A DNA stretch of 64,000 nucleotides, taken from positions 360,947 to 424,946 of the forward strand of contig NZ_CP059190.1 of the NCBI RefSeq assembly GCF_014251555.1, written 5' to 3'. Shown one piece after another: positions 35,767-46,225 of this stretch (positions within the stretch are counted from its first letter, which is position 1; each line of letters opens with the position of its first letter). The translations under genes were made by a program, and so were the position numbers. The stretch comes from Blattabacterium cuenoti. Lineage in GTDB: Bacteria; Bacteroidota; Bacteroidia; Flavobacteriales; Blattabacteriaceae. The notes beneath the pieces are model-generated. The model ran no database searches, was not told the DNA's origin, and saw nothing but the letters and a program-made list of their open reading frames with translations.

Positions 35767-36672
35767 TTATAAAAAATTGCTAATACCTATACTTAATCCA
35801 TACAAAAAAGTAATTAAAACTAGTCTTTTTAACTCTAAATTGAATAATTTTTTATCCTTTAAAAAAAAGATTCTTTTTACATGAAAAATCAAAAAAATAA
35901 CGACTAATATAAAAATAAGCCACTGGTAAATAGTTTTTTGATTCAAAAAAATAAAAAAACCTCCTAAAAAAACTGAAGTAAATATGGAAATCATATGATA
36001 TAATTTCGCACGTTTTATTCCCAACCATCCTGCCATAGTATATTTACCGTTTTCACAATCATTATCTAGATCTCTCATATTATTAATATTTAAAACAGCT
36101 ACACTTAACAAACCCATAGATGAAGATAATAAAAACATATCCATTTGTAGAGTCTGTGTATATAAAAAATAACTTCCTTCTACCGAAAGAAGACCAAAAA
36201 AAATGAAAACAAATAAATCCCCCATTCCTACTATGTATCCATAAGGAGAAGGTCCAATAGAATACTTTATAGAACTATAAATACAAACAAGAATTCCTAT
36301 AAAATAGAATAAAAAAACAAAAATCTTTTTAAACGGAATACTTTGATAAAGTAATAAAAATCCTGATAAAAAAGACAATACGGAAAGAAGATAAATAGCT
36401 TTTTTCATCTCCAATAAAGAAAGAAAACCAGATTGAATTGTTCTTTTAGGACCTATACGTTTAAAATTATCAATTCCTGTTATGCTATCTCCATAATCAT
36501 TTGAAAAATTAGCCAGTATTTGCAATAATAAAGCTGTAAGAACACATAAAATATATACATTAAAATTAACATTTACTCTAGACTTAGATATAAGAAAACT
36601 TAAAGTTATTCCAGAAAAGGACAAAGGTAAAGTATGAAAACGGGCTGCATAGATCCAGTATTTCAATTTCAT
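35767..36672 (-). CDS. menA: 1,4-Dihydroxy-2-naphthoate polyprenyltransferase
   Basis: This UbiA-family integral membrane enzyme attaches the polyprenyl chain to dihydroxynaphthoate, giving demethylmenaquinone. The first aspartate-rich motif is in [14 protein letters not shown] (about residue 56) and the second in [19 protein letters not shown] (about 196). Eight to nine hydrophobic spans are visible in 301 residues. The chain donor is probably made by IspB (1174-2151). The start overlaps the menB stop by 4 bases. Confidence 0.94.
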   Translation of the reverse strand: MKLKYWIYAARFHTLPLSFSGITLSFLISKSRVNVNFNVYILCVLTALLLQILANFSNDYGDSITGIDNFKRIGPKRTIQSGFLSLLEMKKAIYLLSVLSFLSGFLLLYQSIPFKKIFVFLFYFIGILVCIYSSIKYSIGPSPYGYIVGMGDLFVFIFFGLLSVEGSYFLYTQTLQMDMFLLSSSMGLLSVAVLNINNMRDLDNDCENGKYTMAGWLGIKRAKLYHMISIFTSVFLGGFFIFLNQKTIYQWLIFILVVIFLIFHVKRIFFLKDKKLFNLELKRLVLITFLYGLSIGISNFL

Positions 36673-37499
36673 AAAAACCTTGTAAATTTTTTAAAATTAG
36701 GATCTCTCTTTTCTAAAAAAGCTTTCTTTCCTTCCTGAGATTCTTCCATCAAATAAAACATTAAAGTAGCATCCCCTGCTAACTGCATCAATCCATGTTG
36801 TCCATCTAATTCCGCATTTAAACAACGCTTGATCATCCTTAAACACATGGGGCTTCTCTTTTGTATTATTTTGCACCATTTTATAGTTTCTTCTTCTAAT
36901 TTTTTTTGACTCACAACTTTATTGATCAATCCCATTTCTAAAGCTTCTTTAGCCGTGTATTCTTTACATAAAAACCACATTTCCCGTGTTCTCTTTTGAC
37001 CTATATGACGAGCTAAATAAGAACATCCAAATCCTCCATCAAAAGAACCTACCTTAGGACCAACTTGACTAAAAATAGCATTATCAGATGCAATAGTTAA
37101 ATCACAAACTACATGTAATACATGTCCTCCTCCTACAGCATAACCATTCACCATAGCTATAACAGGTTTAGGAATTTCTCTTATTTTTTTATAAAAATCT
37201 AAAATATTCAATCTCGTAGTTCCATCTTTTCCTAAATAACCACCCAATCCTCTTGTCGTTTGATCCCCTCCAGAACAAAAAGATTTATCTCCAGACCCCG
37301 TTAAGATTAATATATCTATATCTTTTCTATTACTACATATATCTACAGCATCTATCATTTCATTTACTGTTTCTACACGAAATGCATTATGACACCATGG
37401 TCTGTTTATTTCTATTTTAGAAACTCCCTTCCAAAAAAGAAATAAAATATCTTCATATTTTTTGATTGGAATCCAATTTATCTCCAAGGTAGAATTCAT
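36669..37499 (-). CDS. menB: 1,4-Dihydroxy-2-naphthoyl-CoA synthase
   Basis: This crotonase-family enzyme cyclises o-succinylbenzoyl-CoA. Signature segments are [17 protein letters not shown] (about residue 67), [19 protein letters not shown] (oxyanion hole) and [21 protein letters not shown]. The 276 residues match MenB, and the end ([13 protein letters not shown]) is typical. It is the first gene of the minus-strand run menB-menA-hydrolase-menC-menE. menD, menF and the later steps are not in the window. Confidence 0.96.
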   Translation of the reverse strand: MNSTLEINWIPIKKYEDILFLFWKGVSKIEINRPWCHNAFRVETVNEMIDAVDICSNRKDIDILILTGSGDKSFCSGGDQTTRGLGGYLGKDGTTRLNILDFYKKIREIPKPVIAMVNGYAVGGGHVLHVVCDLTIASDNAIFSQVGPKVGSFDGGFGCSYLARHIGQKRTREMWFLCKEYTAKEALEMGLINKVVSQKKLEEETIKWCKIIQKRSPMCLRMIKRCLNAELDGQHGLMQLAGDATLMFYLMEESQEGKKAFLEKRDPNFKKFTRFL

Positions 37500-37520
37500 A
37501 ACAAAATAAATTAAAAATTG

Positions 37521-37985
37521 ATGTTTATTTTTACATTTTTACAAAATAACAAAAAAAAATACTTTAATTATGCTATGTATCGTAATATATTCTCAGTATC
37601 AATAGGAGTAATGATAGGTTTCATAGAAATACTTTCTGCTATTAAATTCATAAAAAAATGGTTTATTAAAATTGAATCCATTCCGTTAAAAAAATTAAAA
37701 CACATTTTTGTTGAAGCTCCTGCTGAATTTTTTTTAGTTCTAATTTTTTTCTATGCTTTTAGTGCCTTATTAGGAGGAACAATAACTGCTTTTTTTGCAC
37801 AAAACGCAAAAAAAGCTTACGCTATATTAACTGGATTTATTTTATTTTTTATAGCATTATTTCATGTATTTTTCTATCCATTCCCCTTATGGTTTAAAAT
37901 AGTAATACTTCCACTTTTTTTTCCTTTTTCGTATTTAGGAGGAAACTTTATAGAATTCTTACAAAGAAAAAAATGGATAAATTAA
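37521..37985 (+). CDS. Small integral membrane protein of unknown function
   Basis: I do not recognise a characterised family. From the ATG at 37521 it has 154 residues; an internal ATG at 37575 ([16 protein letters not shown]) is an equally good start. About four hydrophobic segments are visible, one with a small-residue run [21 protein letters not shown], and the C-terminus is basic (QRKKWIN). Its last 27 bases overlap the end of the convergent nhaD gene. It diverges from menB. The hydrophobic pattern is too regular for a chance antisense frame, so I take it as real. Confidence 0.65.
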   Translation: MFIFTFLQNNKKKYFNYAMYRNIFSVSIGVMIGFIEILSAIKFIKKWFIKIESIPLKKLKHIFVEAPAEFFLVLIFFYAFSALLGGTITAFFAQNAKKAYAILTGFILFFIALFHVFFYPFPLWFKIVILPLFFPFSYLGGNFIEFLQRKKWIN

Positions 37986-39227
37986 TAAATAAATAAATCC
38001 GGATATGTAGCCAATCAAAGCTATCCAACTGATTTTTTTCAAATACCAAAAAAAATCTATTTTTTCCATTCCCATAGCAGCCACTCCTGCAGCAGAGCCT
38101 ATAAGAAAAATGCTTCCACCTGTACCAGAAACATAAGCTATAAAATGCCATAAATCATGATCAATTGGATAAGAAAACATGGCTATAGTAGCAGCGACCA
38201 AAGGGACATTATCTATAATAGAAGAAATCAATCCAAATATAAAAGTTGTAATTTTCCATGTAGAAACAGTCTCATTAATCCAATGAGATAAACTATATAA
38301 TTTTCCCAAAGATTCTAAAGAAGAAACTGAAAGTAAAATCCCCAGAAAAAACAAAATACTAGAAAAATCCAACTTTCTAAAAATATCATCTATAGATAAA
38401 ACAGACTCTGATTTATATTTTTTCACTACACAAAGAAGAATACCAAGAGAAAACATCATGCCCATGTATGGAGGTACTCCCGTTATAGTTTTGAAAATAG
38501 GAACAAGTAACATTAAAAATAGACCTACTTTCAACATGAAAAAACCTTTATTGATATTATCTTTTGATAATTCATTTTTTTTAACTTGAAAAGTTCCATT
38601 AAAAACTGGCATACAAGATGCTATTAAAGTGGAAATAAACATGCATAATATAGATGGAATAAATATTTTTTTAACAAGATGTATAGTCGTTACTTTGTTA
38701 GAAATCCATAACATTGTTGTGGTTATATCCCCAATTGGAGACCAAACTCCTCCTGCGTTAGCAGATATTACAACTGATCCCAAATAATATAAACGTTCTT
38801 TATAATTAGAAACTGTTTTTCTAAGAAGAGAAATTAAAACAATAGTTGCTGTTAGATTATCTATTATAGCAGATAACAAAAAAGAAGCTAAACTCATTAT
38901 CCACAAAAATCTACGTTTTGTATTCGTGTAAAATAATTCTCTCAAAGCTTCAAATCCAGAAAATCTTTCAATCACAGCAATAATAGACATAGCCCCAATA
39001 AGAAAAAAAACAATTTCAGAAGCTTTTCCTAAATGAAGCAATAACAAATATTTGGGATCCTTTTTAATTATTAAATGTTGACCAAATTCATAAACAGGAA
39101 GATTGAATAACATAATTAATGACCAACAAGTAGTAGCCATCAGAATAGATGGAATAACTTTATTTAAAGAAAATAAGTTTTCAAGAGTAATGAATAAATA
39201 TCCAAGTATAAAAATTAAAATGACCAT
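37959..39227 (-). CDS. nhaD: Na+/H+ antiporter, NhaD type
   Basis: This 422-residue membrane protein of the ion-transporter superfamily exchanges Na+ for H+. About ten to twelve hydrophobic segments are seen. Paired conserved segments SAIIDNLTATIVLISLLR and SSIIDNVPLVAATIAMF carry the Asp-Asn pairs typical of NhaD. ANAGGVWSPIGDITTTMLW and SGTGGSIFLIGSAAGVAAMG are other signatures. It follows eno by 34 bases at the tail of the ribosomal block. Confidence 0.9.
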   Translation of the reverse strand: MVILIFILGYLFITLENLFSLNKVIPSILMATTCWSLIMLFNLPVYEFGQHLIIKKDPKYLLLLHLGKASEIVFFLIGAMSIIAVIERFSGFEALRELFYTNTKRRFLWIMSLASFLLSAIIDNLTATIVLISLLRKTVSNYKERLYYLGSVVISANAGGVWSPIGDITTTMLWISNKVTTIHLVKKIFIPSILCMFISTLIASCMPVFNGTFQVKKNELSKDNINKGFFMLKVGLFLMLLVPIFKTITGVPPYMGMMFSLGILLCVVKKYKSESVLSIDDIFRKLDFSSILFFLGILLSVSSLESLGKLYSLSHWINETVSTWKITTFIFGLISSIIDNVPLVAATIAMFSYPIDHDLWHFIAYVSGTGGSIFLIGSAAGVAAMGMEKIDFFWYLKKISWIALIGYISGFIYLLIYPFFSL

Positions 39228-39261
39228 TGATTCTTAATTAATCATTGATGGAATATTTTAT

Positions 39262-40548
39262 TTATATCTGATTCCATCCTGAATAAAAAGAATATTGACC
39301 AAGCGTTTCTTCAATGCGTAATAATTGATTATATTTTGAAATTCTTTCAGAACGACAAATAGAACCGGTTTTAATTTGTTCAATATTAAATGCAACAGAA
39401 AAATCTGCTATAAAAGAATCCTCTGTTTCTCCAGAACGATGAGATATTATATTTTTATACTTGTTCTTTTTAGCCAAATTAATCGTTTCAATTGTTTCTG
39501 TTAATGTTCCTGCTTGATTAACTTTTATAAGAATAGAATTTGCTATTCTATTTTTGATTCCTTCATTTAGTTTACGGACTTGAGTAACAAAAAGATCATC
39601 TCCTACTAATTGAATCTTATCTCCCATTTCATCCGTTAATAATTTCCATCCTTCCCAATCATTTTGATCCATCCCATCTTCAATAGATATAATTGGATAT
39701 TTTTTAATTAAATAGGATAAATAATGAACATGTTCTTCCTTAGATTTTTCTGAATTTTCCGTTTTTTTTTCAAATTTAGAATAGTCGTATTGATTATCTT
39801 TATAAAATTCAGAAGCAGCACAATCTATAGCTATTCCTATTTGATCATAAGGTTCATAATTCGCCATATGTATAGCTTCTAATATATGATCTAAAACATC
39901 TTCTACTCCATCAAAATTAGGAGAAAAACCTCCTTCGTCACCAACACTTGTAGACAATCCTTTTTGATGTAAAAGATCTTTTAATTTATAAAAAACCTTA
40001 TGTCCCATTTGAAGTGATTCCATAAAAGTATTAGACTTAACAGGAACTATCATAAATTCTTGAAAAGCTATAGGAGCATTAGAGTGTCTTCCTCCGTTTA
40101 CTATATTAATTAAAGGAGTAGGTAAAACATTTGTATAAACTCCTCCTACATATTTATAAAGAGGAATTTTAAGCTCATTAGAAGCAGCTCTTGCCACTGC
40201 TAATGATATAGCTAAAATTGAATTAGCTCCCAGTCTTTTTTTGTTAACTGTTCCATCTAATTCTAACATTAATTTATCAATATGAACTTGATTAAAAATA
40301 GATTTTCCAATTAATTCAGGAGCAATAATGCTATTAACATTCTGAACAGCTTTCAAAACTCCCTTTCCAAAGAAAATATTTTTTTGATCATCACGTAATT
40401 CAAAAGCTTCATGTTCTCCTTTTGAAGCTCCAGATGGAACAGAAGCACGTCCACACACATTTTTTTCTGTTATTACATCTACTTCCACAGTAGGATTTCC
40501 TCTTGAATCTAATATTTGTCTGGCCTGAATGCTTTTAATTTTACTCAT
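39262..40548 (-). CDS. eno: Enolase
   Basis: It interconverts 2-phosphoglycerate and phosphoenolpyruvate. It starts IKSIQARQILDSRGNPTVEVD. Metal ligands are in IAIDCAASEF, SIEDGMDQNDW and GDDLFVT; the catalytic Lys is in ILIKVNQAGTLTET, and SHRSGETEDSFIAD is intact. The 428-residue length is complete. It lies 11 bases after rplQ, so it is probably transcribed with the ribosomal operon. I recall carA between rplQ and eno in free-living flavobacteria; it is absent here. Confidence 0.98.
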   Translation of the reverse strand: MSKIKSIQARQILDSRGNPTVEVDVITEKNVCGRASVPSGASKGEHEAFELRDDQKNIFFGKGVLKAVQNVNSIIAPELIGKSIFNQVHIDKLMLELDGTVNKKRLGANSILAISLAVARAASNELKIPLYKYVGGVYTNVLPTPLINIVNGGRHSNAPIAFQEFMIVPVKSNTFMESLQMGHKVFYKLKDLLHQKGLSTSVGDEGGFSPNFDGVEDVLDHILEAIHMANYEPYDQIGIAIDCAASEFYKDNQYDYSKFEKKTENSEKSKEEHVHYLSYLIKKYPIISIEDGMDQNDWEGWKLLTDEMGDKIQLVGDDLFVTQVRKLNEGIKNRIANSILIKVNQAGTLTETIETINLAKKNKYKNIISHRSGETEDSFIADFSVAFNIEQIKTGSICRSERISKYNQLLRIEETLGQYSFYSGWNQI

Positions 40549-40559
40549 TGTTCATTTTT

Positions 40560-40982
40560 TTAGTCTGTTTTTTTTCTACTGCGTCTTACAGACTTTTTTA
40601 TTATTTTTTTAGATGTGTAAATCTCATTAAAATCTACTAATTCAATAAAAGAAAGAGATGCTTGATCTCCAATACGAAATCCTGTTTTTATAATTCTAGT
40701 ATATCCACCAGGACGAATACGAACTTTATCAAAAATATTTTTAAATAACTCTGAAACTGCAGTTTTATCTTTTAGATACGAAAAAATATTTCTTTTGGAA
40801 TGTGTAGTGTGAATTTTGGATTTTCTAATAATAGGTTCAACATATTTTTTTAAAGCTTTAGCTTTGGCTAAAGTCGTAAAAATCCTTTTTTCCTTAATCA
40901 AAGAAGAAGCAAGATTAGAAAGAACAGATTTTCGATGTCCATATTTTCTTCCTAAATGATTATTCTTATTTCTATGATTCAT
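40560..40982 (-). CDS. rplQ: 50S ribosomal protein L17
   Basis: L17 sits near the peptide exit tunnel. The start MNHRNKNNHLGRKYGHRKSVLSNLA is a close match to the family start (RHxxxxxxLGRxxxHRxALxxNL), and GGYTRIIKTGFRIGD fits the usual GGYTRI block. It has 140 residues with a basic C-terminal tail. It starts directly after the rpoA stop (adjacent bases 40982/40983), so the two are translationally linked. Confidence 0.97.
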   Translation of the reverse strand: MNHRNKNNHLGRKYGHRKSVLSNLASSLIKEKRIFTTLAKAKALKKYVEPIIRKSKIHTTHSKRNIFSYLKDKTAVSELFKNIFDKVRIRPGGYTRIIKTGFRIGDQASLSFIELVDFNEIYTSKKIIKKSVRRSRKKTD

Positions 40983-41984
40983 CTATTCTTTATTCTTTAA
41001 TCTATATTCTGATATGTCCATTCCAAAATATAATCCTTTTTCTTTCATTTTACTTTCCAACTCATCTAAGGATTTTTTACCAAAATTCCTCATTTTTAAC
41101 ATGTTATTTCTATTACAACAGACCAAGTCTGCTATAGTTTCTATAGAAGCAGACTTTAAACAATTTTTTGTACGAACAGATAGATCCATATCACTTAACC
41201 TAGATTTTAACAAAGTACGCATTCGTAAAAACTCTTCGTCATATTTTTTATCTTTATTAATTTCTTCTTGTTTCTTTTTTCCTATTTTTTCATAAGAGAA
41301 AATAGAAAAATATTGAATTAATATTTTAGACGCTTCCATTAAAGCTGATTTCGGACAAATAGAACCATCTGTTTTAATTTCTAATGAAAGATTCTCGTAA
41401 TCAGTTTTTTGACCAACACGACAATTTTCTATTGTATATTTTACATTTCTAATAGGAGTATAAATAGAATCTATAGGAATTGTTCCGATCAAATCATTAT
41501 TATTACTCTTATTTTCTTCTGCAGGGACATAGCCTCTTCCTTCTTCAATTGTGAAACTGATTTCCAATGTAACAGATTCGTCTTTATTACAAATAATCAA
41601 ATCATCGTTTAAAATTTGAAATCCAGAAATAAATTTATTTAGAATTACTCCCGTTATCTGTTTACCATGATGAATAGATGCATTAACTATTTCTTTATGA
41701 ACTTCTGGAACTTTTCGTTTTAAACGAATTTTTTTGAAATTTAAAACTATTTCAGTCACATCTTCAACTACCCCTTCTATAGTAGAGAATTCATATTTAA
41801 CTCCTTTAATCCGAATAGAAGTAACCGCAAAACCTTTCAAAGATCCTAATAATACTCTTCTCAATGCATTTCCCAAAGTTATTCCATATCCAGGTTCTAA
41901 GGGTCTTAAATGAAAAACACCTTTATTATCTGAAAACTCAGACATTGCAATTCTATCAGGTTTAACAAAATCTAGAATAGCCAT
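40983..41984 (-). CDS. rpoA: RNA polymerase alpha subunit
   Basis: The alpha subunit nucleates RNA polymerase assembly. The N-terminal domain has [24 protein letters not shown] (about residue 28) for dimerisation and the [10 protein letters not shown] segment. The C-terminal DNA-binding domain includes [21 protein letters not shown] and the helix-hairpin-helix [16 protein letters not shown]. The 333-residue length is normal. It follows rpsD by 40 bases, in the usual alpha-operon order S13-S11-S4-alpha-L17. Confidence 0.98.
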   Translation of the reverse strand: MAILDFVKPDRIAMSEFSDNKGVFHLRPLEPGYGITLGNALRRVLLGSLKGFAVTSIRIKGVKYEFSTIEGVVEDVTEIVLNFKKIRLKRKVPEVHKEIVNASIHHGKQITGVILNKFISGFQILNDDLIICNKDESVTLEISFTIEEGRGYVPAEENKSNNNDLIGTIPIDSIYTPIRNVKYTIENCRVGQKTDYENLSLEIKTDGSICPKSALMEASKILIQYFSIFSYEKIGKKKQEEINKDKKYDEEFLRMRTLLKSRLSDMDLSVRTKNCLKSASIETIADLVCCNRNNMLKMRNFGKKSLDELESKMKEKGLYFGMDISEYRLKNKE

Positions 41985-42024
41985 ATATAATAATATAATA
42001 TAATGAATGTATGATTAACTTCTA

Positions 42025-42633
42025 TTATTTTGAATATAATTCAACAATAAGTTGTTCTTTAATATTTTCAGGAATTTGTGTTCTTTTCGGTATCACTCTA
42101 AATATACCAAACATATTTTTCTCATCCAAAATTAACCATTCTACCAATGGTCCTGATTTTTTTTGGATAGAATCTAATATAACTGGATGTTTTTTAGATT
42201 TTTCTTTTACTTGTATTTTATCTCCTGGTTTTAATCTAAAAGATGGAATATTAACTATATGATCGTTCACAACAATATGCCTATGCGAAACAATCTGACG
42301 TGCAGAAGATCGAGATGGCGCAAATTTGAGTCTAAAAACTATGTTGTCTAGACGACTTTCACATCCTTGCAATAACAATTCTCCAGTAATTCCTTTTTTT
42401 CTTGCAGCTTCAAAAAATAATCTTTCAAATTGATGTTCTAATATACCATAAGTATATTTTGCTTTTTGTTTTTCTATCAACTGTATGAAATATTCTGAAC
42501 GTTTTACTCTGCGACGACTATTCCCATGTTGCCCAGATGGATACTTTCTTCTTTCAAAATATTTATCTTCTCCATAAATGCATTCACCAAATCTTCTAGA
42601 AATTTTAGTTTTAGGTCCTATATATTTTGCCAT
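42025..42633 (-). CDS. rpsD: 30S ribosomal protein S4
   Basis: S4 is a primary 16S rRNA binder that starts 30S assembly. It begins [17 protein letters not shown], and the S4 RNA-binding domain ([27 protein letters not shown]) covers about residues 93-155. It has 202 residues, the family length, and no zinc-finger cysteines in the N-terminal part. It lies between rpsK and rpoA in the standard order. Confidence 0.98.
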   Translation of the reverse strand: MAKYIGPKTKISRRFGECIYGEDKYFERRKYPSGQHGNSRRRVKRSEYFIQLIEKQKAKYTYGILEHQFERLFFEAARKKGITGELLLQGCESRLDNIVFRLKFAPSRSSARQIVSHRHIVVNDHIVNIPSFRLKPGDKIQVKEKSKKHPVILDSIQKKSGPLVEWLILDEKNMFGIFRVIPKRTQIPENIKEQLIVELYSK

Positions 42634-42656
42634 AATTTCTTATAAGTATTGAGACA

Positions 42657-43043
42657 TTAAACTCTTCTTCTTTTAGGAGGACGACAACCATTATGTGGCA
42701 ATGGAGTTATATCTTTTATCATTGTTACCACAATTCCAGAATTACTCAAAGCTCGTATAGCTGCATCTCTACCAGCTCCAGGCCCCTTCACTTTTACTTC
42801 TACTTTTTTGATTCCAGCGTTGATAGCTTCTTTTGCTACATTTTCTGCGGCCATTTGAGCTGCATATGGTGTGTTTTTCTTAGATCCCTTAAAATTCATT
42901 TTACCAGCAGAAGACCATGCTATAACCTCCCCTTTTTTATTTGTTAACGTTATAATAATATTATTAAAAGTGGATTGAATATGAGCCTCTCCCAAAGGAT
43001 CAACAACTACTGATCTTTTTTTACCAAATGATGATTTTGCCAT
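42657..43043 (-). CDS. rpsK: 30S ribosomal protein S11
   Basis: S11 forms part of the platform and mRNA exit region of the 30S subunit. Family blocks [34 protein letters not shown] and the C-terminal [18 protein letters not shown] are intact. It has 128 residues. It follows rpsM by 13 bases. Confidence 0.98.
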   Translation of the reverse strand: MAKSSFGKKRSVVVDPLGEAHIQSTFNNIIITLTNKKGEVIAWSSAGKMNFKGSKKNTPYAAQMAAENVAKEAINAGIKKVEVKVKGPGAGRDAAIRALSNSGIVVTMIKDITPLPHNGCRPPKRRRV

Positions 43044-43056
43044 AAAGATTATTTTA

Positions 43057-43437
43057 TCACTTTGTAACTTTCTTTTTATTTGCTACAGTTTTTTTTCTTC
43101 CCTTTCTAGTTCTGCAATTATTTTTTGTTTTTTGACCTCTTAGTGGCAATCCTTTTCTATGTCTTGTCCCTATATAACAACCAATGTCCATCAATCGTTT
43201 AATATTGATCTGAATATCAGACCTTAATTCTCCTTCAATTTTTACATTATTAGATATATATTTTCTAATTTTACTAATGTCATCATCAGACCAATTTTTT
43301 ACTTTTTTACTTTCATCTATGCCAACAGAATGCAAGATTATTTTAGATAAACTCCTTCCTATCCCATATAGACAAGTAAGACCTATCAATCCTCTTTTAG
43401 ATATAGGAATATCCACTCCTGAAATTCGAACAGCCAT
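43057..43437 (-). CDS. rpsM: 30S ribosomal protein S13
   Basis: S13 contacts the P-site tRNA and the 50S bridge. It begins [25 protein letters not shown] and ends with the basic [22 protein letters not shown] tail typical of the family (quoted piece spans about residues 93-114, key residues GLPxRGQxTxxNxRTRKG). It has 126 residues and starts 3 bases after the rpmJ stop. Confidence 0.97.
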   Translation of the reverse strand: MAVRISGVDIPISKRGLIGLTCLYGIGRSLSKIILHSVGIDESKKVKNWSDDDISKIRKYISNNVKIEGELRSDIQINIKRLMDIGCYIGTRHRKGLPLRGQKTKNNCRTRKGRKKTVANKKKVTK

Positions 43438-43440
43438 ATA

Positions 43441-43557
43441 TTAACCCTGTTTCTGTTTAAATCTAGGATTTTTTTTATTAATAATCCGCAAACGTCCTTT
43501 ACGTCTAACTATCTTACAATTCTCAGTTCTTTTTTTTAAAGAAGCTCTGACTTTCAT
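43441..43557 (-). CDS. rpmJ: 50S ribosomal protein L36 (cysteine-poor form)
   Basis: This 38-residue protein is easily missed by length cut-offs. It reads [15 protein letters not shown] at the start and NPRFKQKQG at the end, a clear L36. Only one cysteine remains of the zinc-binding set of the C+ form, so this is a zinc-free type, as in other Bacteroidota. It lies between infA (14-base gap) and rpsM (3-base gap) in the canonical order. Confidence 0.97.
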   Translation of the reverse strand: MKVRASLKKRTENCKIVRRKGRLRIINKKNPRFKQKQG

Positions 43558-43571
43558 AATATAAATTTTGA

Positions 43572-43787
43572 TTAATATCTATAAGTAATTCTACCTCTTT
43601 CTAAATCATAAGAAGACATTTCTAACCTCACTTTATCTCCTGGTAATATTTTTATATAATGCATTCTCATTTTACCGGATATATGAGCTTTAACAATACA
43701 TCCGTTTTCCAATTCAACACGAAACATTGCATTTGGAGACGATTCTATAATGGTCCCATCAACTTCAATATGCTTCTGTTTAGCCAT
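43572..43787 (-). CDS. infA: Translation initiation factor IF-1
   Basis: IF-1 binds the 30S A site during initiation. The whole protein is one OB-fold: [20 protein letters not shown], then [19 protein letters not shown] and the end [12 protein letters not shown]. It has 71 residues, the usual length. It sits between secY and rpmJ. In many bacteria a map gene lies between secY and infA; here map is found at 56966-57793. Confidence 0.98.
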   Translation of the reverse strand: MAKQKHIEVDGTIIESSPNAMFRVELENGCIVKAHISGKMRMHYIKILPGDKVRLEMSSYDLERGRITYRY

Positions 43788-43830
43788 AATAAATAATTAA
43801 TTTTAGTTATAAAATAATATACAAAAAAAA

Positions 43831-45222
43831 TTATAATCTAGTATATCTACCACTACGATTTTTCATCATCATCAATCCATCATAATGATAATTTAATAAA
43901 TGAATATTCACTTGTTGTGAAATATCCAAAATAACTCCTACTACAATTAACAATGAAGTTCCTCCATAAAACAATGCAAAATTTTGAGTTATTCCTATTC
44001 GAAAAACTATAGATGGTAAAATAGCTATTAAAGCTAACAAAATAGCTCCGGGTAACGTTATTTTAGACAAAACACTATCTATGTATTCGGCAGTTTCTTT
44101 TCCGGGTTTAATTCTTGGAATGTGACCTCCATTTCTTTTCAAATCATCAGCCATTTGATTTACTGGAATGGTAATGGCTGTATAAAAAAAAGTAAACACT
44201 ATTACCAATACAGAAATAGTCAAATTGTACCAAAAACCATAAATATCTTGAAAAAGATGAAAAAAATTCTTAATTTTGACATTTTTTACATAATCAGAAA
44301 AAGTTAAGGGAAAAAGCATTATAGCTTGAGAAAATATAATAGGCATAACCCCAGCAGCAGTCATTTTAAGCGGTAGATACTGATGTTTTTTGTGAATTAA
44401 TTGAGATCCTAATCCTAAAGATTTATAATGGGAAACATATTGAACCGGAATTTTTCTAATGGCTTGAATAATTACAATGGAAAATAAAATGACCAATAAC
44501 CATAATAAAAATTCGAGAAATAATACTATTAATCCTCCATTTCCAATTTCCAATTTTCTAAAAATTTCTTTAGCTATAGCATCTGGTAAACGTGCTATTA
44601 TTCCGGACATAATTATTAAGGATATTCCATTTCCTATTCCCTTATCTGTAATTTTATCTCCTAACCACATAGTAAATAAAGTTCCAGATGTCAAAATTGT
44701 TATTCCTATAATCCAAAACATACTTTTTCCATAAAAAGTACTTATGTCAATTAAATAAGTATTAACAGAAGAATTGGATGAAAAAGGAATAAATTGCTGA
44801 GTTAAAGAAACGAGATATACAGGCGCTTGTATTAAACATATTCCTACAGTCAACCATCTTGTGATGAAACTAATTTGTTTTCTTCCACTTTCTCCATCTC
44901 TTTGCAATTTTTGTAAGTAGGGAATAATAATGCACATTAATTGAATAATAATAGAAGCAGATATATAAGGCATAATCCCTAAAGCTAAAACTGAAGCACG
45001 ATTAAAAGCACCTCCAGTAAAAGAGGATAATATTTGCATTAATCCTTTAGATCCTGAATTAAATTTTTCCATAAAATCACTAATTCCCAAAGGATTAATT
45101 CCTGGAAGTGGGACATAAGCACCAAAACGATATACCAATAATAAACTCAGAGTTATTATTATTTTTCTTCGTAATTCTTTAATATTCCAAATGTTATGAA
45201 AAAATGTTAAAAAATTATCCAT
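43831..45222 (-). CDS. secY: Protein translocase channel subunit SecY
   Basis: SecY forms the protein-conducting channel of the inner membrane. About ten hydrophobic spans are seen in 463 residues. Signatures are PLPGINPLG after the first helix, GIMPYISASIIIQLM (SecY signature 1) and GLGSQLIHKKHQYLPLK before the seventh helix. The cytoplasmic loop MADDLKRNGGHIPRIKPG (about 353) is strongly conserved. It lies 12 bases after rplO and 43 before infA. Confidence 0.97.
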   Translation of the reverse strand: MDNFLTFFHNIWNIKELRRKIIITLSLLLVYRFGAYVPLPGINPLGISDFMEKFNSGSKGLMQILSSFTGGAFNRASVLALGIMPYISASIIIQLMCIIIPYLQKLQRDGESGRKQISFITRWLTVGICLIQAPVYLVSLTQQFIPFSSNSSVNTYLIDISTFYGKSMFWIIGITILTSGTLFTMWLGDKITDKGIGNGISLIIMSGIIARLPDAIAKEIFRKLEIGNGGLIVLFLEFLLWLLVILFSIVIIQAIRKIPVQYVSHYKSLGLGSQLIHKKHQYLPLKMTAAGVMPIIFSQAIMLFPLTFSDYVKNVKIKNFFHLFQDIYGFWYNLTISVLVIVFTFFYTAITIPVNQMADDLKRNGGHIPRIKPGKETAEYIDSVLSKITLPGAILLALIAILPSIVFRIGITQNFALFYGGTSLLIVVGVILDISQQVNIHLLNYHYDGLMMMKNRSGRYTRL

Positions 45223-45234
45223 AATAATTTTTTA

Positions 45235-45708
45235 TCATATAGATAAAGCTTCCCCTCCTGTTTTTTTAATAGATAACAAAGCTTTTTTGCTAAATTTAGA
45301 TGCATATATTTTTAATGAAGAACGTAGTTCCCCCCTACCCAATATCTTGATAAGATTATTTTTTCTTGCCAAATTATTTTTTAATAAAACTTCTTGATCA
45401 ACAAAATCTTTAATTTTTCCTCGATTTACACAATTTTGAATTGTATCTAAATTAATCAAAGAAAATTTCTTTCTCAAAAAATGTCTTCTGAATCCAAATT
45501 TAGGGATTCTTCTTTGAAGAGGCATTTGTCCTCCTTCAAACCCTCTTTTTTTGGAAAATCCAGATCGTGATTTTGCACCTTTATGTCCTCGCCCACAAGT
45601 TCCACCTTTCCCAGATCCTTGACCTCTTCCCAATCTTAATTTTTTTTTATTGGATCCATTTTTTGGAGATAATCGATTGATATCTATTGAAATATTTTTT
45701 TCATCCAT
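45235..45708 (-). CDS. rplO: 50S ribosomal protein L15
   Basis: L15 binds 23S rRNA late in 50S assembly. The ATG at 45708 is chosen: it opens [19 protein letters not shown], matching the family start, and overlaps the rpsE stop by 8 bases. A longer frame to 45759 would read deep into rpsE. The glycine-rich [18 protein letters not shown] block and [15 protein letters not shown] are intact. It has 157 residues. rpmD (L30), usually between rpsE and rplO, is absent. Confidence 0.96.
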   Translation of the reverse strand: MDEKNISIDINRLSPKNGSNKKKLRLGRGQGSGKGGTCGRGHKGAKSRSGFSKKRGFEGGQMPLQRRIPKFGFRRHFLRKKFSLINLDTIQNCVNRGKIKDFVDQEVLLKNNLARKNNLIKILGRGELRSSLKIYASKFSKKALLSIKKTGGEALSI

Positions 45709-46207
45709 TATATACTTTTTTGATGGTGATTCCTCTCTGTTTTGCAATAATGTGAACATCCCTCATTTTACTCAAAGCTTTAATAGTAGCTTTAATAATA
45801 TTATGATGATTAGAGGATCCTTTGGATTTTGACAAAACATTTCTCAACCCTGAAGCTTCAAGAACAGCTTTTAAAGGTCCTCCTGCTATAATTCCAGTTC
45901 CATCAGAAGCTGGTCGAAGAAGAACACGGGCACCTCCATATTTAGCTTCTTGTTCATGAGGAATTGTTCCATTAGAGATGCAAACTTTACAAAGATTTCT
46001 TTTAGCTTGTTCTCCAGCTTTGTGAATAGCATCAGGTGCCTCCTTGGATTTTCCAAAACCATAACCAACTATTCCATTCTCATTTCCTTTAATAACAATA
46101 GCACTAAAACTAAAATATCTTCTTCCTTTAGTCACTTTACATACTCTTGTGACACCAACTAATTTTTCCTTTAATTCTAATCCTGTATATTTTTTTTTAT
46201 CAGACAT
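45701..46207 (-). CDS. rpsE: 30S ribosomal protein S5
   Basis: S5 lies at the mRNA entry channel and affects decoding accuracy. The double-stranded-RNA-binding fold shows [21 protein letters not shown] and [17 protein letters not shown]. The C-terminal domain has [16 protein letters not shown] and [18 protein letters not shown]. It has 168 residues. Its end overlaps the start of rplO by 8 bases, leaving no room for rpmD. Confidence 0.98.
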   Translation of the reverse strand: MSDKKKYTGLELKEKLVGVTRVCKVTKGRRYFSFSAIVIKGNENGIVGYGFGKSKEAPDAIHKAGEQAKRNLCKVCISNGTIPHEQEAKYGGARVLLRPASDGTGIIAGGPLKAVLEASGLRNVLSKSKGSSNHHNIIKATIKALSKMRDVHIIAKQRGITIKKVYNG

Positions 46208-46225
46208 TCTATCACAATTTTTTAT

